DNA from: Stappia stellulata | Lineage (GTDB): Bacteria; Pseudomonadota; Alphaproteobacteria; Rhizobiales; Stappiaceae | NCBI RefSeq assembly: GCF_020176715.1 | Contig: NZ_JAIVMF010000002.1 | Coordinates: 248,001 to 312,000 of the forward strand | Length of the DNA stretch: 64,000 nt | Direction of reading: 5' to 3' | Part shown: positions 54,842-63,103 of the stretch, piece by piece | How the letters are laid out: each line of letters begins with the position of its first letter | Numbering within the stretch: position 1 is the stretch's first letter | Notes under the pieces: generated by a model | Seen by the model: the letters and a program-made list of their open reading frames with translations, nothing else | What the model was told of the DNA's origin: nothing | Databases searched by the model: none | Made by a program: the position numbers and the translations under genes

Positions 54842-54918
54842 CGGGGTATAGCGCAGCCTGGTAGCGCATCTGCTTTGGGAGCAGAGGGTCGCAAGTTCGA
54901 ATCTTGCTGCCCCGACCA
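54842..54918 (+). tRNA. tRNA-Pro (anticodon UGG)
   Basis: 77 bases with encoded CCA. Acceptor CGGGGTA/TGCCCCG (one G-U pair), anticodon stem TCTGC/GCAGA with loop TTTGGGA (anticodon TGG), T-arm CAAGTTCGAATCTTG. The peptide hydroxylase gene ends 14 bases beyond it on the opposite strand. Confidence 0.96.
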
Positions 54919-54932
54919 TTTCCGAAATTTTT

Positions 54933-55958
54933 TCAGACAGTTGCTGCAGGATCCGGTGCCGGGAGCGGCTCAAGCGCCTGCATGTAGGCGTGGGCGGCCT
55001 CCATGATCGCGCGTCCCGTCGGCGTGTAGTCCGCGTGGACGGCGAGCACGTCGTAGCCTTCCTGGAAATTCGCGCGGCTGTGCCGGGCAAGCGCCGTCGC
55101 CTGCGCCCGTGCGTTCTCGTCCAGGCTCGGCGAGCTGATCAGCTCGCGCATGGCGACATGCATGCGCGCCAGGACGAAGGTCGCGTGATAGATGCCGTCC
55201 AGCGGCCGCGGATCGAGGCGCAGCGGCGACGAATAGCGCTCGTTTTCCGGATTGAAGACATAGAATTCCACCGGGGACATGGCAAACAGCGTTCCGTGCG
55301 CGGCTTCGTGCACCAGCGTTTCGGCAAGAGCGATCGGGCCGCGCGTTCGCGTCATGTTGATCAGCACGGTGCCCCAGCGTCTCAGGCTGCTGGCGCCGTC
55401 GAACTCCAGGTCGTCATGGACCTTGCCGTGAACCGGAACGATCTCGGAGACGAGCGTTTCCATTTCGCCATAGGTCACCGGGGCATGCACGCGCAGGAGA
55501 TCGAGGCTCGCGCGCAGTTTGGCGAGGGCCGCGTCGCAGTCCTCACCCATCAGATGCGACAGTTGCTTGTCGTGGAGGGAATCCGAGACGAACTGCCGGC
55601 GAAGGGCCGCTTCTTCCTCGGCGCTGAAGGTCTCGCGATTCAGCGGACGCAGCTCAAGCGCCGGCGGCGTCGTGGCTGGGTCGTAGGTCATCAGCGCGTC
55701 GATCGCCCGCTGCAGGGCGGTCAGATCCTGGGCGGAGACGGCGTCGACCGCGTCGAAATAATGGCCGTAGACAGCGGGCGGAAGGCGCAAGGGCTGCGCG
55801 AGCCGGGCCACCAGCGCGTCGGCCCGCGCATTGTCAAACGCGACATGGCCGCTGCAGCGCTCGAAGAGATGGGCAAGGCTTTCCCGGAAGCGGGCATGCA
55901 GGGCGTCGAGATGCTCTATGGCGGCGTCTTTACCCGGCAGAAAGAGAGATGTCGACAT
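54933..55958 (-). CDS. aKG-HExxH-type peptide beta-hydroxylase
   Basis: 341 residues, cytoplasmic. It matches the HExxH putative peptide-modification family (now called aKG-HExxH peptide beta-hydroxylases). The metal motif is H217-E-A-A-H221 within LAETLVHEAAHG, and RYSSPLRLDPRPLDG follows at about 241-255, a motif pairing typical of that family. Members hydroxylate side chains (often Asp) of ribosomal peptides using 2-oxoglutarate and iron. ATG 55958 has AGGG upstream. It lies downstream of a 72-residue repeat peptide and near a divergent ATP-grasp gene. Not a protease despite the motif, in my reading. Confidence 0.75.
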   Translation of the reverse strand: MSTSLFLPGKDAAIEHLDALHARFRESLAHLFERCSGHVAFDNARADALVARLAQPLRLPPAVYGHYFDAVDAVSAQDLTALQRAIDALMTYDPATTPPALELRPLNRETFSAEEEAALRRQFVSDSLHDKQLSHLMGEDCDAALAKLRASLDLLRVHAPVTYGEMETLVSEIVPVHGKVHDDLEFDGASSLRRWGTVLINMTRTRGPIALAETLVHEAAHGTLFAMSPVEFYVFNPENERYSSPLRLDPRPLDGIYHATFVLARMHVAMRELISSPSLDENARAQATALARHSRANFQEGYDVLAVHADYTPTGRAIMEAAHAYMQALEPLPAPDPAATV

Positions 55959-56024
55959 CGGCTGACCCTGGCACAAGGCGGAAGGATTGCGACTCGCAAC
56001 AAATGTGTTGCTCGCAGCTCGGTC

Positions 56025-56059
56025 AAGAAAAAGGCGCCGGACTGTCGGTCCGCCGCCTT
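56025..56059 (-). terminator. terminator between peptide gene and hydroxylase
   Basis: On the minus strand, a 12-base stem with one internal mismatch (56048-56059 with 56031-56042), a five-base loop, then a U-rich tract. It would let only part of the transcription from the peptide gene reach the hydroxylase gene. Confidence 0.75.
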
Positions 56060-56094
56060 CGTATCATGATGTTTGCATGCGAGTGTCGTCGCGG

Positions 56095-56313
56095 TCAGCC
56101 TTGATCAGGCTCGATAACGGGCTTGGCCGCTCCAACCATGCTGGCGCCGTTCAGGCGCGCGCCCAGGACCTTGGTCTCGTCGAGACGCAATTGCTCGCTC
56201 GGTCCGGTAACGGTCGGCTTGGCCTGTCCGACCTTTCCGGTTCCGACCATGCGATCTCCGGTCAGCCGGTTGCCAAGCAATCTTGAATTGTCGAGAGAAA
56301 CGGGAAAGCTCAT
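56095..56313 (-). CDS. 72-residue repeat peptide, candidate RiPP precursor
   Basis: Unrecognised peptide built of two imperfect copies: LDNSRLLGNRLTGDRMVGTGK and LDETKVLGARLNGASMVGAAK, i.e. L-D-x-[ST]-[RK]-[LV]-L-G-x-R-L-x-G-x-x-M-V-G-x-[GA]-K, each followed by a Pro-containing spacer. Within copies there is a five-residue rhythm ([RK]-[LMV]-x-G-x), like pentapeptide repeats. There are no cysteines and no signal peptide. AAGGCAGG precedes ATG 56313. It is followed by a terminator and then the peptide hydroxylase, so it is the natural substrate candidate; Asp and Asn side chains in the repeats are candidate hydroxylation sites. Confidence 0.6.
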   Translation of the reverse strand: MSFPVSLDNSRLLGNRLTGDRMVGTGKVGQAKPTVTGPSEQLRLDETKVLGARLNGASMVGAAKPVIEPDQG

Positions 56314-56440
56314 GGTACCTGCCTTGTAAAAATTGACAAAAATTCTTAGCACAATGGATGCGTGCATTCAAACCGTCCTTGCGGTTTCGCAATCCTGCAA
56401 TCGGACCCGCCGCATCCGCAAGGAAAGTGTCGTATTTCCC

Positions 56441-57397
56441 ATGATCCATTTTTTCACCACTGCCGACCATGCCTATACCCTCAATGGGATCCGCAAGTCT
56501 CCCTATCGCCGCTTTCCGGTCGCCTGCCGCACTTACGACTGGCTGTTTCGCCAGCGCAGGATCGTGGCGAGCGCCTGTGTGTTCACCGATCTCGACCGGC
56601 TTCGCTATTTCGAGCTCGCGGAGGCCGCGAAGGTCTATCGCCGGCTGCGCGTTGCCGGGGTGAGGGTGTTCAACGACCCCGCGCGGGTGCTGCTGCGCTT
56701 CGACCTCTTGAGCACGCTGCAGCGTCTCGGCATCAACGACTACCGGGTCTACCCGGCGGCGCAGCGCCCGCGCCCGGAGCGCTTTCCGGTCTTCCTGAAG
56801 TGCGAGGAGGGGCACAGCCAGCACTTCGACCGCTTGCTGGAGGACCAGGCGGCGCTTGATGCCTCTCTGGACGAGGTCCAGGCAGCGGGCGCGCCGCTGA
56901 CGCGCATGCTGGTGACGGAATTCGCCAATACGCCGGTGCGCGACGGCGTCTACCGGCGTCACACCATCTACCGGGTCGGCGACGTCATGTTGCCGGGAAA
57001 CTCCGTGATCGAGGGCAGCCCTTTCGTTAAATACGGGCAACGCGGCCTTTCAACCGATGCCGAGTTCGAGGAAATCGTCGCGGAAATGGCATCCAACCCC
57101 TATGCCGAACGTCTCCGGCCGGCGTTCGAGGCCGCCAACATCGACTATGGCCGCGCGGATTTCGGGTTTCGCGACGGACGTCTCGCCGTCTATGAGATCA
57201 ACACCAATCCCTCGATCGGATTGAAGGGCGGCTCGCGTCACGAAGGCTTCAACGCAGCCGTGGATCGCGGCTTGCGGGCCCTTGTCGAGACCCTGGGGGA
57301 GATCGGCAGCGAGCCGGTTGCCGCGCGCGTCGCGTCATCGGTCTGGGACATGACCCGGCTGCGCCCGGTCTTCGGCCTTCGCCTGCCGCAACCGTGA
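56441..57397 (+). CDS. ATP-grasp family protein in peptide-modification locus
   Basis: 318 residues. The ATP-grasp pattern is recognisable: FPVFLKCEEGHSQHFDRLL (first nucleotide-binding strand with Lys), MLVTEFANTP (adenine-side acid), and the metal/ATP end YGRADFGFRDGRLAVYEINTNPSIG with D, E and N ligands. The N-terminal 100 residues resemble pre-ATP-grasp domains. ATP-grasp ligases join carboxylates to amines or hydroxyls, and several act on RiPP precursors. Start ATG 56441 lacks a close ribosome binding site; a start at 56354 is possible. Divergent from the repeat peptide. Substrate unknown. Confidence 0.75.
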   Translation: MIHFFTTADHAYTLNGIRKSPYRRFPVACRTYDWLFRQRRIVASACVFTDLDRLRYFELAEAAKVYRRLRVAGVRVFNDPARVLLRFDLLSTLQRLGINDYRVYPAAQRPRPERFPVFLKCEEGHSQHFDRLLEDQAALDASLDEVQAAGAPLTRMLVTEFANTPVRDGVYRRHTIYRVGDVMLPGNSVIEGSPFVKYGQRGLSTDAEFEEIVAEMASNPYAERLRPAFEAANIDYGRADFGFRDGRLAVYEINTNPSIGLKGGSRHEGFNAAVDRGLRALVETLGEIGSEPVAARVASSVWDMTRLRPVFGLRLPQP

Positions 57398-57549
57398 GGG
57401 TCGGGCCTGCGGTCCGGGTCGTCGCTCGTGGGGGAATGCGGCGGGTTGTGTGCAGCTCGCCATTGACTTCGCGCCGTGCGGACGGAATAAACGAAGCCGT
57501 CCCGGTTCCGCCGGTGACAGGCGAAGCTCTTGTTGACGGAAGACGCCCG

Positions 57550-57855
57550 ATGGTCGCACGCATCTACTCGCCGGCAAAGACGGCAACGCAATCCGGTCGG
57601 GGCAAGACCCACGAATGGATCCTGGAATTCGTTCCGGAAACCGCACGCTCGATCGAGCCGCTGATGGGCTATACGTCGTCCTCGGACATGAAGCAGCAGG
57701 TGCGCCTGCGCTTCGAGACGCAGGATGAGGCGGTCGCTTATGCCAAGCGCAACGGCATTGCCTATCGCGTCGAGACGCAGCAGACCCGTCGGGTTCCGAA
57801 GATCGCCTATTCGGACAATTTCCGCTACGACCGGTTCATGCCCTGGACGCATTGA
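57550..57855 (+). CDS. complex I NDUFS4-type subunit
   Basis: 101 residues of the ETC complex I subunit family (PF04800, homologue of mitochondrial NDUFS4 / 18 kDa subunit), an accessory subunit of NADH:quinone oxidoreductase found in alphaproteobacteria and mitochondria. Signatures: RIYSPAKTATQSGRGKTHEW, DMKQQVRLRFETQDEAVAYA and the end YDRFMPWTH. GGAAGA lies upstream of ATG 57550; longer in-frame starts are not conserved. It lies next to tRNA-Arg, as in many relatives. Confidence 0.94.
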   Translation: MVARIYSPAKTATQSGRGKTHEWILEFVPETARSIEPLMGYTSSSDMKQQVRLRFETQDEAVAYAKRNGIAYRVETQQTRRVPKIAYSDNFRYDRFMPWTH

Positions 57856-57946
57856 GCGGTCCGCACATGGCTCAATCGGGCCGGAGAGGCCCCGCGCGTC
57901 CGGCGCTCCTGCGCAAGGCCGGTGAAACGACTGTCCCGGCCCAAGT

Positions 57947-58022
57947 GGCCCCGTAGCTCAGTGGATAGAGCACCGGCCTTCTAAGCCGATGGTCGCAGGT
58001 TCGAATCCTGCCGGGGTCGCCA
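57947..58022 (+). tRNA. tRNA-Arg (anticodon UCU)
   Basis: 76 bases with encoded CCA. Acceptor GGCCCCG/CGGGGTC (one G-U pair), D-arm GTAGCTCAGTGGATAGAGC, anticodon loop CTTCTAA (anticodon TCT), T-arm GCAGGTTCGAATCCTGC. The outer anticodon-stem pair appears as C27/A43, a mismatch; the remaining four pairs hold. Confidence 0.94.
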
Positions 58023-58076
58023 TTTTTTTCAATGGATTCCAATGATTTCGCAACTGTGGTCGCGGCGCCTTCCGCG

Positions 58077-60341
58077 TCAGCCCGGTGATGGTGCTGCGCG
58101 CAGATACGCCTCTATCGCCGCTGTCTCGGTCGTGGGACGGCCGAACAGGTAGCCCTGCGCGAAGTCGCAGCCGTTGCGCTGCAGGAAGGCGCGCTGCTCT
58201 TGGGTTTCGATGCCTTCGGCGACCACATCGAGGCCGAGCGATTGCGCCAGGGAGATGATGGTGCGCACGATCGCTGCGTCATCCGCGTTCGTCGTGCAGG
58301 CGGCGGTGAAGGACTTGTCGATCTTCAACCGGTGGACCTGCAGGCGGCGCAGGTGAATGAGCGAGGCGTAGCCGGTGCCGAAATCGTCGAGCGCGATGCG
58401 CGTGCCGAGCCGGTGCAGTTCACGCAGCGTGGTGGCGATCGCATCCGCCCAGCGGCCGAAGATCACGTTTTCCGTGACCTCGATTTCCAGCGACTGAGGT
58501 GAAAGGCCGTGGCGCGAGAGTGCGTCGCCGACGGTTCGCGCGAAGCCCGGATCGCGCAATTGCTGCGCCGAGACATTGACCGACAGCGTGCCCGGATCGA
58601 GCCCGAGGCTGTGAAGTTGCGACGTGCGCGCCAGGGCCTTGGCAAACAGCACCTCGCCGAGGGCCATTGCAAGGCCGGTCTCCTCCGCCAGCGGGATGAA
58701 CTCCACCGGCGGGATCGCCGTTCCCGCGTGCGTCCAGCGGGCCAGGCTCTCGAAGCCGCTGTGGGCGGCGCTTTCGGTCTCGACGATGGGCTGGAAGGCG
58801 ACTTCCGGCTCGCCGTGTCCGATCGCCATGCGAAGCGCCTCGGCCAGCGTCTGGCGCCGCGCCCGTACGGCACTGTGCCGGGGCGAGAAGAAGACATGGG
58901 TGTTGCGCCCGGCCGCCTTGGCCTCAAACAGGGCGATATCGGCATGTTTCAGCACTTCGCCGGGCGTGCGCCCGTCGCGGGGATAAAGTGCTGCTCCGGC
59001 CGAGATGCCGATGGCGGTCTGCCGGCCCTCGACGAGGACGTCGTCGCACAGCCTGACGGTGATCCGCTCGATCACCTTGGCGACCGAGGCTTCCGTCGGC
59101 GCCTCCTGCAGAAACACGGCGAATTCGTCCCCGCCGAGCCGGGCGACGACGTCGCCGTCGTTGACGCAGCCGCGCAACCGCTCCGCGATGGTGATCAGCA
59201 CGCTGTCGCCTGCCTCGTGGCCGAGCGTGTCGTTGATGTCCTTGAAATGATCGAGATCGATGAGGATCAGCGCGCCGCCGCCGCCGATGTCCTGTTGCAG
59301 CGTCAGCGCATCCTGCATGCGGTTGCGCAGCACGGCGCGGTTGGCGAGCCCGGTCAGGTCGTCCTGCTCGGCAAGGCGGCGGATCTCGTCGTCCTTTGCC
59401 CGCTGCTCGGTCACGTCGAAGATCACGCTGTGCCAAACCGTCGTGCCATTGGCCAGTCGCGACGGCTGGCCGCGTCCCTGCAGCCATTTCATCGTCCCGG
59501 ACGGCGGGGTGAGCCGCCAGGTCTGCGTCCAGGGCTCCAGCGTGTTGGCCGAGTCTACAACCGACGCGCGGACGGCGCCGACGTCGTCGGGGTGGATCAT
59601 CTCCCAGATCTGCGCCGGATCCTTGCCGATCTCCTCGGCGCTCAGTTCCCAGAGCGCCTCGCAGCCCGGACTGAGATCGTGGATCTCGTGGGTTCCGTCG
59701 GCATGAAGGCAATAGCGGAAGATCGCGCCCGGAACATTCTCGGCCAGCGCGCGAAACCGGATCTCGCTTGCCTGCAGGTCGTGAAAGGCGCGCATCTGGC
59801 CGGTCACATCCGTGATCGTGATGCTCCAGGTTTCCGTCTCGCGAATGTCGTTGCGCGGGATGCCGCGCGCCACGACCCATTTCAGGCCGCCGTGCCGGTG
59901 GACAATCCGGAAGGTGCTGACCCACTCGCGCTTGCGCTCGCTCGCCTGTCGCAGGATTGCGCGCACCTGCGGCTCGTCTTCAACGTGGATGAGGTTCCAA
60001 AGCTGACCCAGATCCGCGCCGATCTCGGCCTGAGTCAGGCCCCAGATGGTCTCGCAGCTCTCGCTGATGAAATCGATCGAAAAGCCATCGCCCGGGCCGC
60101 GCGACACGCGCATCACGACGAAGGACGGCGCCTCTCCAAGCTGGAACCTCGATATCGTCTCCCTGGCGACCGCGTCCGGCTGGTTCCTGTCGCGTCGCGC
60201 GGCCTGTTCGGCGCGGGTGTCCCCGGAGGCTGCGCCTTGGCGGGTCCCGCCCGCAGGGGCGTCAGGCGCGGTCGGCGTCGTGCCGTCTTCGCTTTGCACC
60301 GCTGGCATGGTTTTCTTCTTGTCTTTTTGCGACATGCGCAT
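58077..60341 (-). CDS. PAS-PAS-GGDEF-EAL protein
   Basis: 754 residues, no membrane helix. Two PAS domains (about 65-185 and 190-315) are followed by GGDEF (active site ARLGGDEFAVFL, intact) and EAL (about 495-745). In the EAL domain the first motif reads ESL rather than EAL (SGFESLARW). The other catalytic elements remain: DDFGTGYASL, KIDKSF and VVAEGIETQEQ. It may therefore both make and break c-di-GMP. An alternative start at 60335 drops two residues. It is divergent from the Na/Pi transporter gene over an AT-rich spacer. Confidence 0.9.
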   Translation of the reverse strand: MRMSQKDKKKTMPAVQSEDGTTPTAPDAPAGGTRQGAASGDTRAEQAARRDRNQPDAVARETISRFQLGEAPSFVVMRVSRGPGDGFSIDFISESCETIWGLTQAEIGADLGQLWNLIHVEDEPQVRAILRQASERKREWVSTFRIVHRHGGLKWVVARGIPRNDIRETETWSITITDVTGQMRAFHDLQASEIRFRALAENVPGAIFRYCLHADGTHEIHDLSPGCEALWELSAEEIGKDPAQIWEMIHPDDVGAVRASVVDSANTLEPWTQTWRLTPPSGTMKWLQGRGQPSRLANGTTVWHSVIFDVTEQRAKDDEIRRLAEQDDLTGLANRAVLRNRMQDALTLQQDIGGGGALILIDLDHFKDINDTLGHEAGDSVLITIAERLRGCVNDGDVVARLGGDEFAVFLQEAPTEASVAKVIERITVRLCDDVLVEGRQTAIGISAGAALYPRDGRTPGEVLKHADIALFEAKAAGRNTHVFFSPRHSAVRARRQTLAEALRMAIGHGEPEVAFQPIVETESAAHSGFESLARWTHAGTAIPPVEFIPLAEETGLAMALGEVLFAKALARTSQLHSLGLDPGTLSVNVSAQQLRDPGFARTVGDALSRHGLSPQSLEIEVTENVIFGRWADAIATTLRELHRLGTRIALDDFGTGYASLIHLRRLQVHRLKIDKSFTAACTTNADDAAIVRTIISLAQSLGLDVVAEGIETQEQRAFLQRNGCDFAQGYLFGRPTTETAAIEAYLRAAPSPG

Positions 60342-60514
60342 TCATTATTTTTCAGGAATCTTAAATATTACAATACCTACGGCATTATAGGGGGCGAAGA
60401 TCAAAAAGAAATTGGCAAAAATCGCGCGAAGATCTTCCCCGTGAACGAAGCTACGCTCTCCTTGGTGTCAGTCCGGATTGACGCGGCCGGAAGACGCTGA
60501 AAAAAGTTCGCAAG

Positions 60515-62074
60515 ATGAATGACAGTGTTCTTCTCGGCCTCGGTGGCGTCGGTCTGTTTCTGGTGGGCATGACCGTCTTGACCGATGGCCTTCGGGCGCT
60601 CGCCGGCGGAGGCTTGCGGCGAACGCTGGCGCGCATGACCCGAAGCCCCGCGAGCGGCGCCTTGGCCGGCGTGGTCTCGACCACAATGCTGCAGTCGTCG
60701 AGCGCCACCACGGTGACCACCGTGGGCTTCGTCGGTTCGGGGCTTTTGACCTTTCCGCAGGCGATCGGCATCGTGCTCGGCGCCAACATCGGCTCCACGG
60801 TCACCGGATGGCTGGTCGCGCTGATCGGCTTCCGGCTCGATGTCGGGTTGCTTGTCCTGCCGCTCTTGCTCCTCGGGGCGTTGTTGAAGCTGTTCGGGCG
60901 CGGGTCGCTTCGCAATGTCGGCTGGGCGCTGGCCGGGTTCAGCGTGCTGTTCCTCGGCGTCGATGCGCTGAAGGACGGTCTTGCCGCCTTCGAGGGCGTG
61001 GTCACGCCCGGCGACTTTCCCGACGACACCTTTTGGGGGCGGGCGCAACTCGTCGGCATCGGCTTCGCGATCACGCTGGTCACCCAGTCGTCCGGGGCGG
61101 GGGTCGCGACGGCGCTTGCGGCGATGGCGGCCGGAACCATCTCGCTGGCGCAGGGCGCGGCGCTGGTGATCGGCATGGACGTCGGCACCACGGCCACCGC
61201 CGTGCTGGCCGCCCTCGGCGGGTCGACGGCGATGCGCCGGACGGCGGCCGCCCATGTGGTCTACAACGTGATGACGGCGGCGATGGCTTTTGCGCTGCTA
61301 ACGCCCTTTGCCGCGCTCGGTCCGCATATCGTCGCGGCACTCGGGGACGAGCAACTGGCGCTGGTGGCCTTTCACACCACCTTCAACATCATCGGCGTCC
61401 TGGTGATCCTTCCCTTTGTCGGCCCCTTTTCGCGGCTGGTGGAGCGACTGGTGCCAGAACCCTCCGCCGCGCATGCGGTCCGGCTCGATCCGAAACTCCT
61501 GTCGGAGCCGGCGGCGGCGCTGGATGTCGCCGGTGCCAATGCCCGCGATCTCCATCGCCAGTTGGCCGGCAGCGTTCAGGCACTGCTGGCGCCGGGCGGG
61601 GCTGCGGCGGAGCCGGCGCGGTCGGTGGCGGATGTGGAGGCGGGCATTGCGGCGCTTGGCGACTATCTCTCAAGGCTTGCCCCGGACGACGGCGACCCGG
61701 AGGTGCATCGCCGCAATCTCGCCCTGCGCCACGCGCTCGACCATCTGGCGCGGGCGGCGCATCGCGCGTCGCAGAGGGAGCGCATCGACGCCCTGCGCGG
61801 CAGCCCGCGCCTGCGCCGGCTGTCCGGGCTGTTGCGCGCGATGGCGGCGGAGGTGCGCGACGGCGCCGACGACGGCCGCATGGCGTCACGGTTCAACCGG
61901 CTCAGGCGGATGCTGCGGCACCAGCGCACCAGTTTCCGCGAACGCACCATCGAGGCGGCGGCCGCGGGCGCCATCGACGCGGAGACCACCTTGTTGCGGC
62001 TCGAGGCCGTGCGCTGGCTGCACCGCGTCACCTATCACCTCTGGCGGATCTCGCATCATCTCGCCCGCCTGTAA
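60515..62074 (+). CDS. Na/Pi cotransporter family protein
   Basis: 519 residues. Two inverted NptA repeats carry the transport motifs TTMLQSSSATTVTT (residues about 57-70) and VTQSSGAGVATALAAMAAG, with eight or so membrane segments in the first 320 residues. A PhoU-like helical cytoplasmic domain fills about 340-519. Such proteins take up phosphate with sodium or act in phosphate signalling (YjbB-like). The spacer to the GGDEF-EAL gene (60342-60514) is AT-rich and likely holds both promoters. Confidence 0.92.
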   Translation: MNDSVLLGLGGVGLFLVGMTVLTDGLRALAGGGLRRTLARMTRSPASGALAGVVSTTMLQSSSATTVTTVGFVGSGLLTFPQAIGIVLGANIGSTVTGWLVALIGFRLDVGLLVLPLLLLGALLKLFGRGSLRNVGWALAGFSVLFLGVDALKDGLAAFEGVVTPGDFPDDTFWGRAQLVGIGFAITLVTQSSGAGVATALAAMAAGTISLAQGAALVIGMDVGTTATAVLAALGGSTAMRRTAAAHVVYNVMTAAMAFALLTPFAALGPHIVAALGDEQLALVAFHTTFNIIGVLVILPFVGPFSRLVERLVPEPSAAHAVRLDPKLLSEPAAALDVAGANARDLHRQLAGSVQALLAPGGAAAEPARSVADVEAGIAALGDYLSRLAPDDGDPEVHRRNLALRHALDHLARAAHRASQRERIDALRGSPRLRRLSGLLRAMAAEVRDGADDGRMASRFNRLRRMLRHQRTSFRERTIEAAAAGAIDAETTLLRLEAVRWLHRVTYHLWRISHHLARL

Positions 62075-62080
62075 GGCGTC

Positions 62081-62902
62081 CTACCAGGTCACGCCCTCGT
62101 CGGCGAAGAAGGGGAAGGGACCGGGAAAGGCCTCGACATAGGCCAGATGCGTCACCACGCCGCCGTCCGGCGTATGGTGGTGCAGGAAGAACCCGGGCGG
62201 CTCCATGATGAACTTGCCCGCCTCTTCATCGCCGAGGTCCAGATGTACCTGATGGCCGGTGCTGGGGGCGAGCGTCATCACGGTGCCGCCGACGGAGGCG
62301 ATGATGGTGCGGTGGATATGGCCGCACATCACCCGCTGGACATGGGCGTGCCGGCCGAGCACCTCGGCGAAGGCCGCCGAATCCGCCAGTCCGATCCGGT
62401 CCATGTGGGCGATGCCGGTCGGCGCCGGCGGGTGGTGCACCGCGATCAGCGTCGGCCGGTCGCTTTCCGCCAGCGTGCGGTCGAGCCAGGCGAGCTGCGC
62501 CTCGCCGAGCTTGCCGTGGGGCTTGCCGGGGACGGAACTGTCGAGGGCGACGAGCCGCACGTCGCCAATGTCCACGGCGTAGTGGATCTTGTCCGCGCTG
62601 CCCTGGTCGATCGGGCCGACTTCGCTCAGCAGCTCGCGCATCATCGCGGGCGAATCGTGATTGCCGGGGATCACGTAGACCGGAGCCTTGATGCGGCTGA
62701 GCAGTCGCTGGACGCCGGCGTACTCGCGGTCGTCGGGGGCGTCCGCGAGGTCGCCGGTCACCACCACGGCGTCGGGCCGGGGGTCGAGCGCGTTCAGCGC
62801 CGCGACGGCGCGCTCCGCCAGCATGTTGGTCTCGCTGACCCGGTAGCAGGCAAGGCCTCGGGGGCGGATGTGCAGGTCCGTGATCTGCGCGATAAGGGTC
62901 AT
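62081..62902 (-). CDS. calcineurin-like metallophosphoesterase (CpdA-type phosphodiesterase)
   Basis: 273 residues. The five-motif metallophosphoesterase core is complete: AQITDLHI, VVVTGDLAD, VIPGNHDSP, AVHHPP and the final GHIHRT. The layout matches class III cyclic nucleotide phosphodiesterases such as CpdA and related phosphodiesterases (Rv0805/GpdQ type), so 3',5'-cAMP hydrolysis is likely, though glycerophosphodiester activity cannot be excluded. The stop is six bases from the convergent transporter gene. Confidence 0.88.
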   Translation of the reverse strand: MTLIAQITDLHIRPRGLACYRVSETNMLAERAVAALNALDPRPDAVVVTGDLADAPDDREYAGVQRLLSRIKAPVYVIPGNHDSPAMMRELLSEVGPIDQGSADKIHYAVDIGDVRLVALDSSVPGKPHGKLGEAQLAWLDRTLAESDRPTLIAVHHPPAPTGIAHMDRIGLADSAAFAEVLGRHAHVQRVMCGHIHRTIIASVGGTVMTLAPSTGHQVHLDLGDEEAGKFIMEPPGFFLHHHTPDGGVVTHLAYVEAFPGPFPFFADEGVTW

Positions 62903-63103
62903 TCAGGTGCTCCGTCGGTGCATCGGGGAGGGGGCTCGGGCCGCCTGGGACTGCCCGAAAGCTAGCGCCCGCGCGCGGGGAAGGCGAGAGAGTTGTGCGT
63001 GAACGGTTTCCCTTTTGCGCGCGCTCATGTAGGAAGCGCGCGGGGGCCGGACCGCGCGCGGGCGCGGTTGCCATTACCAGTCGGTCGCATAGGCTTTACG
63101 ACA

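Noticed and set aside
54933-55958. Zinc metalloprotease because of HExxH
   Set aside because: The sequence around the motif and the downstream DPRPL element fit the peptide beta-hydroxylase family; there is no signal peptide or zincin Met-turn pattern.
54842-58022. Genomic island integrated at tRNA-Pro or tRNA-Arg
   Set aside because: No integrase and no direct repeat of either tRNA 3' end was found, so island status of the peptide locus is not claimed.
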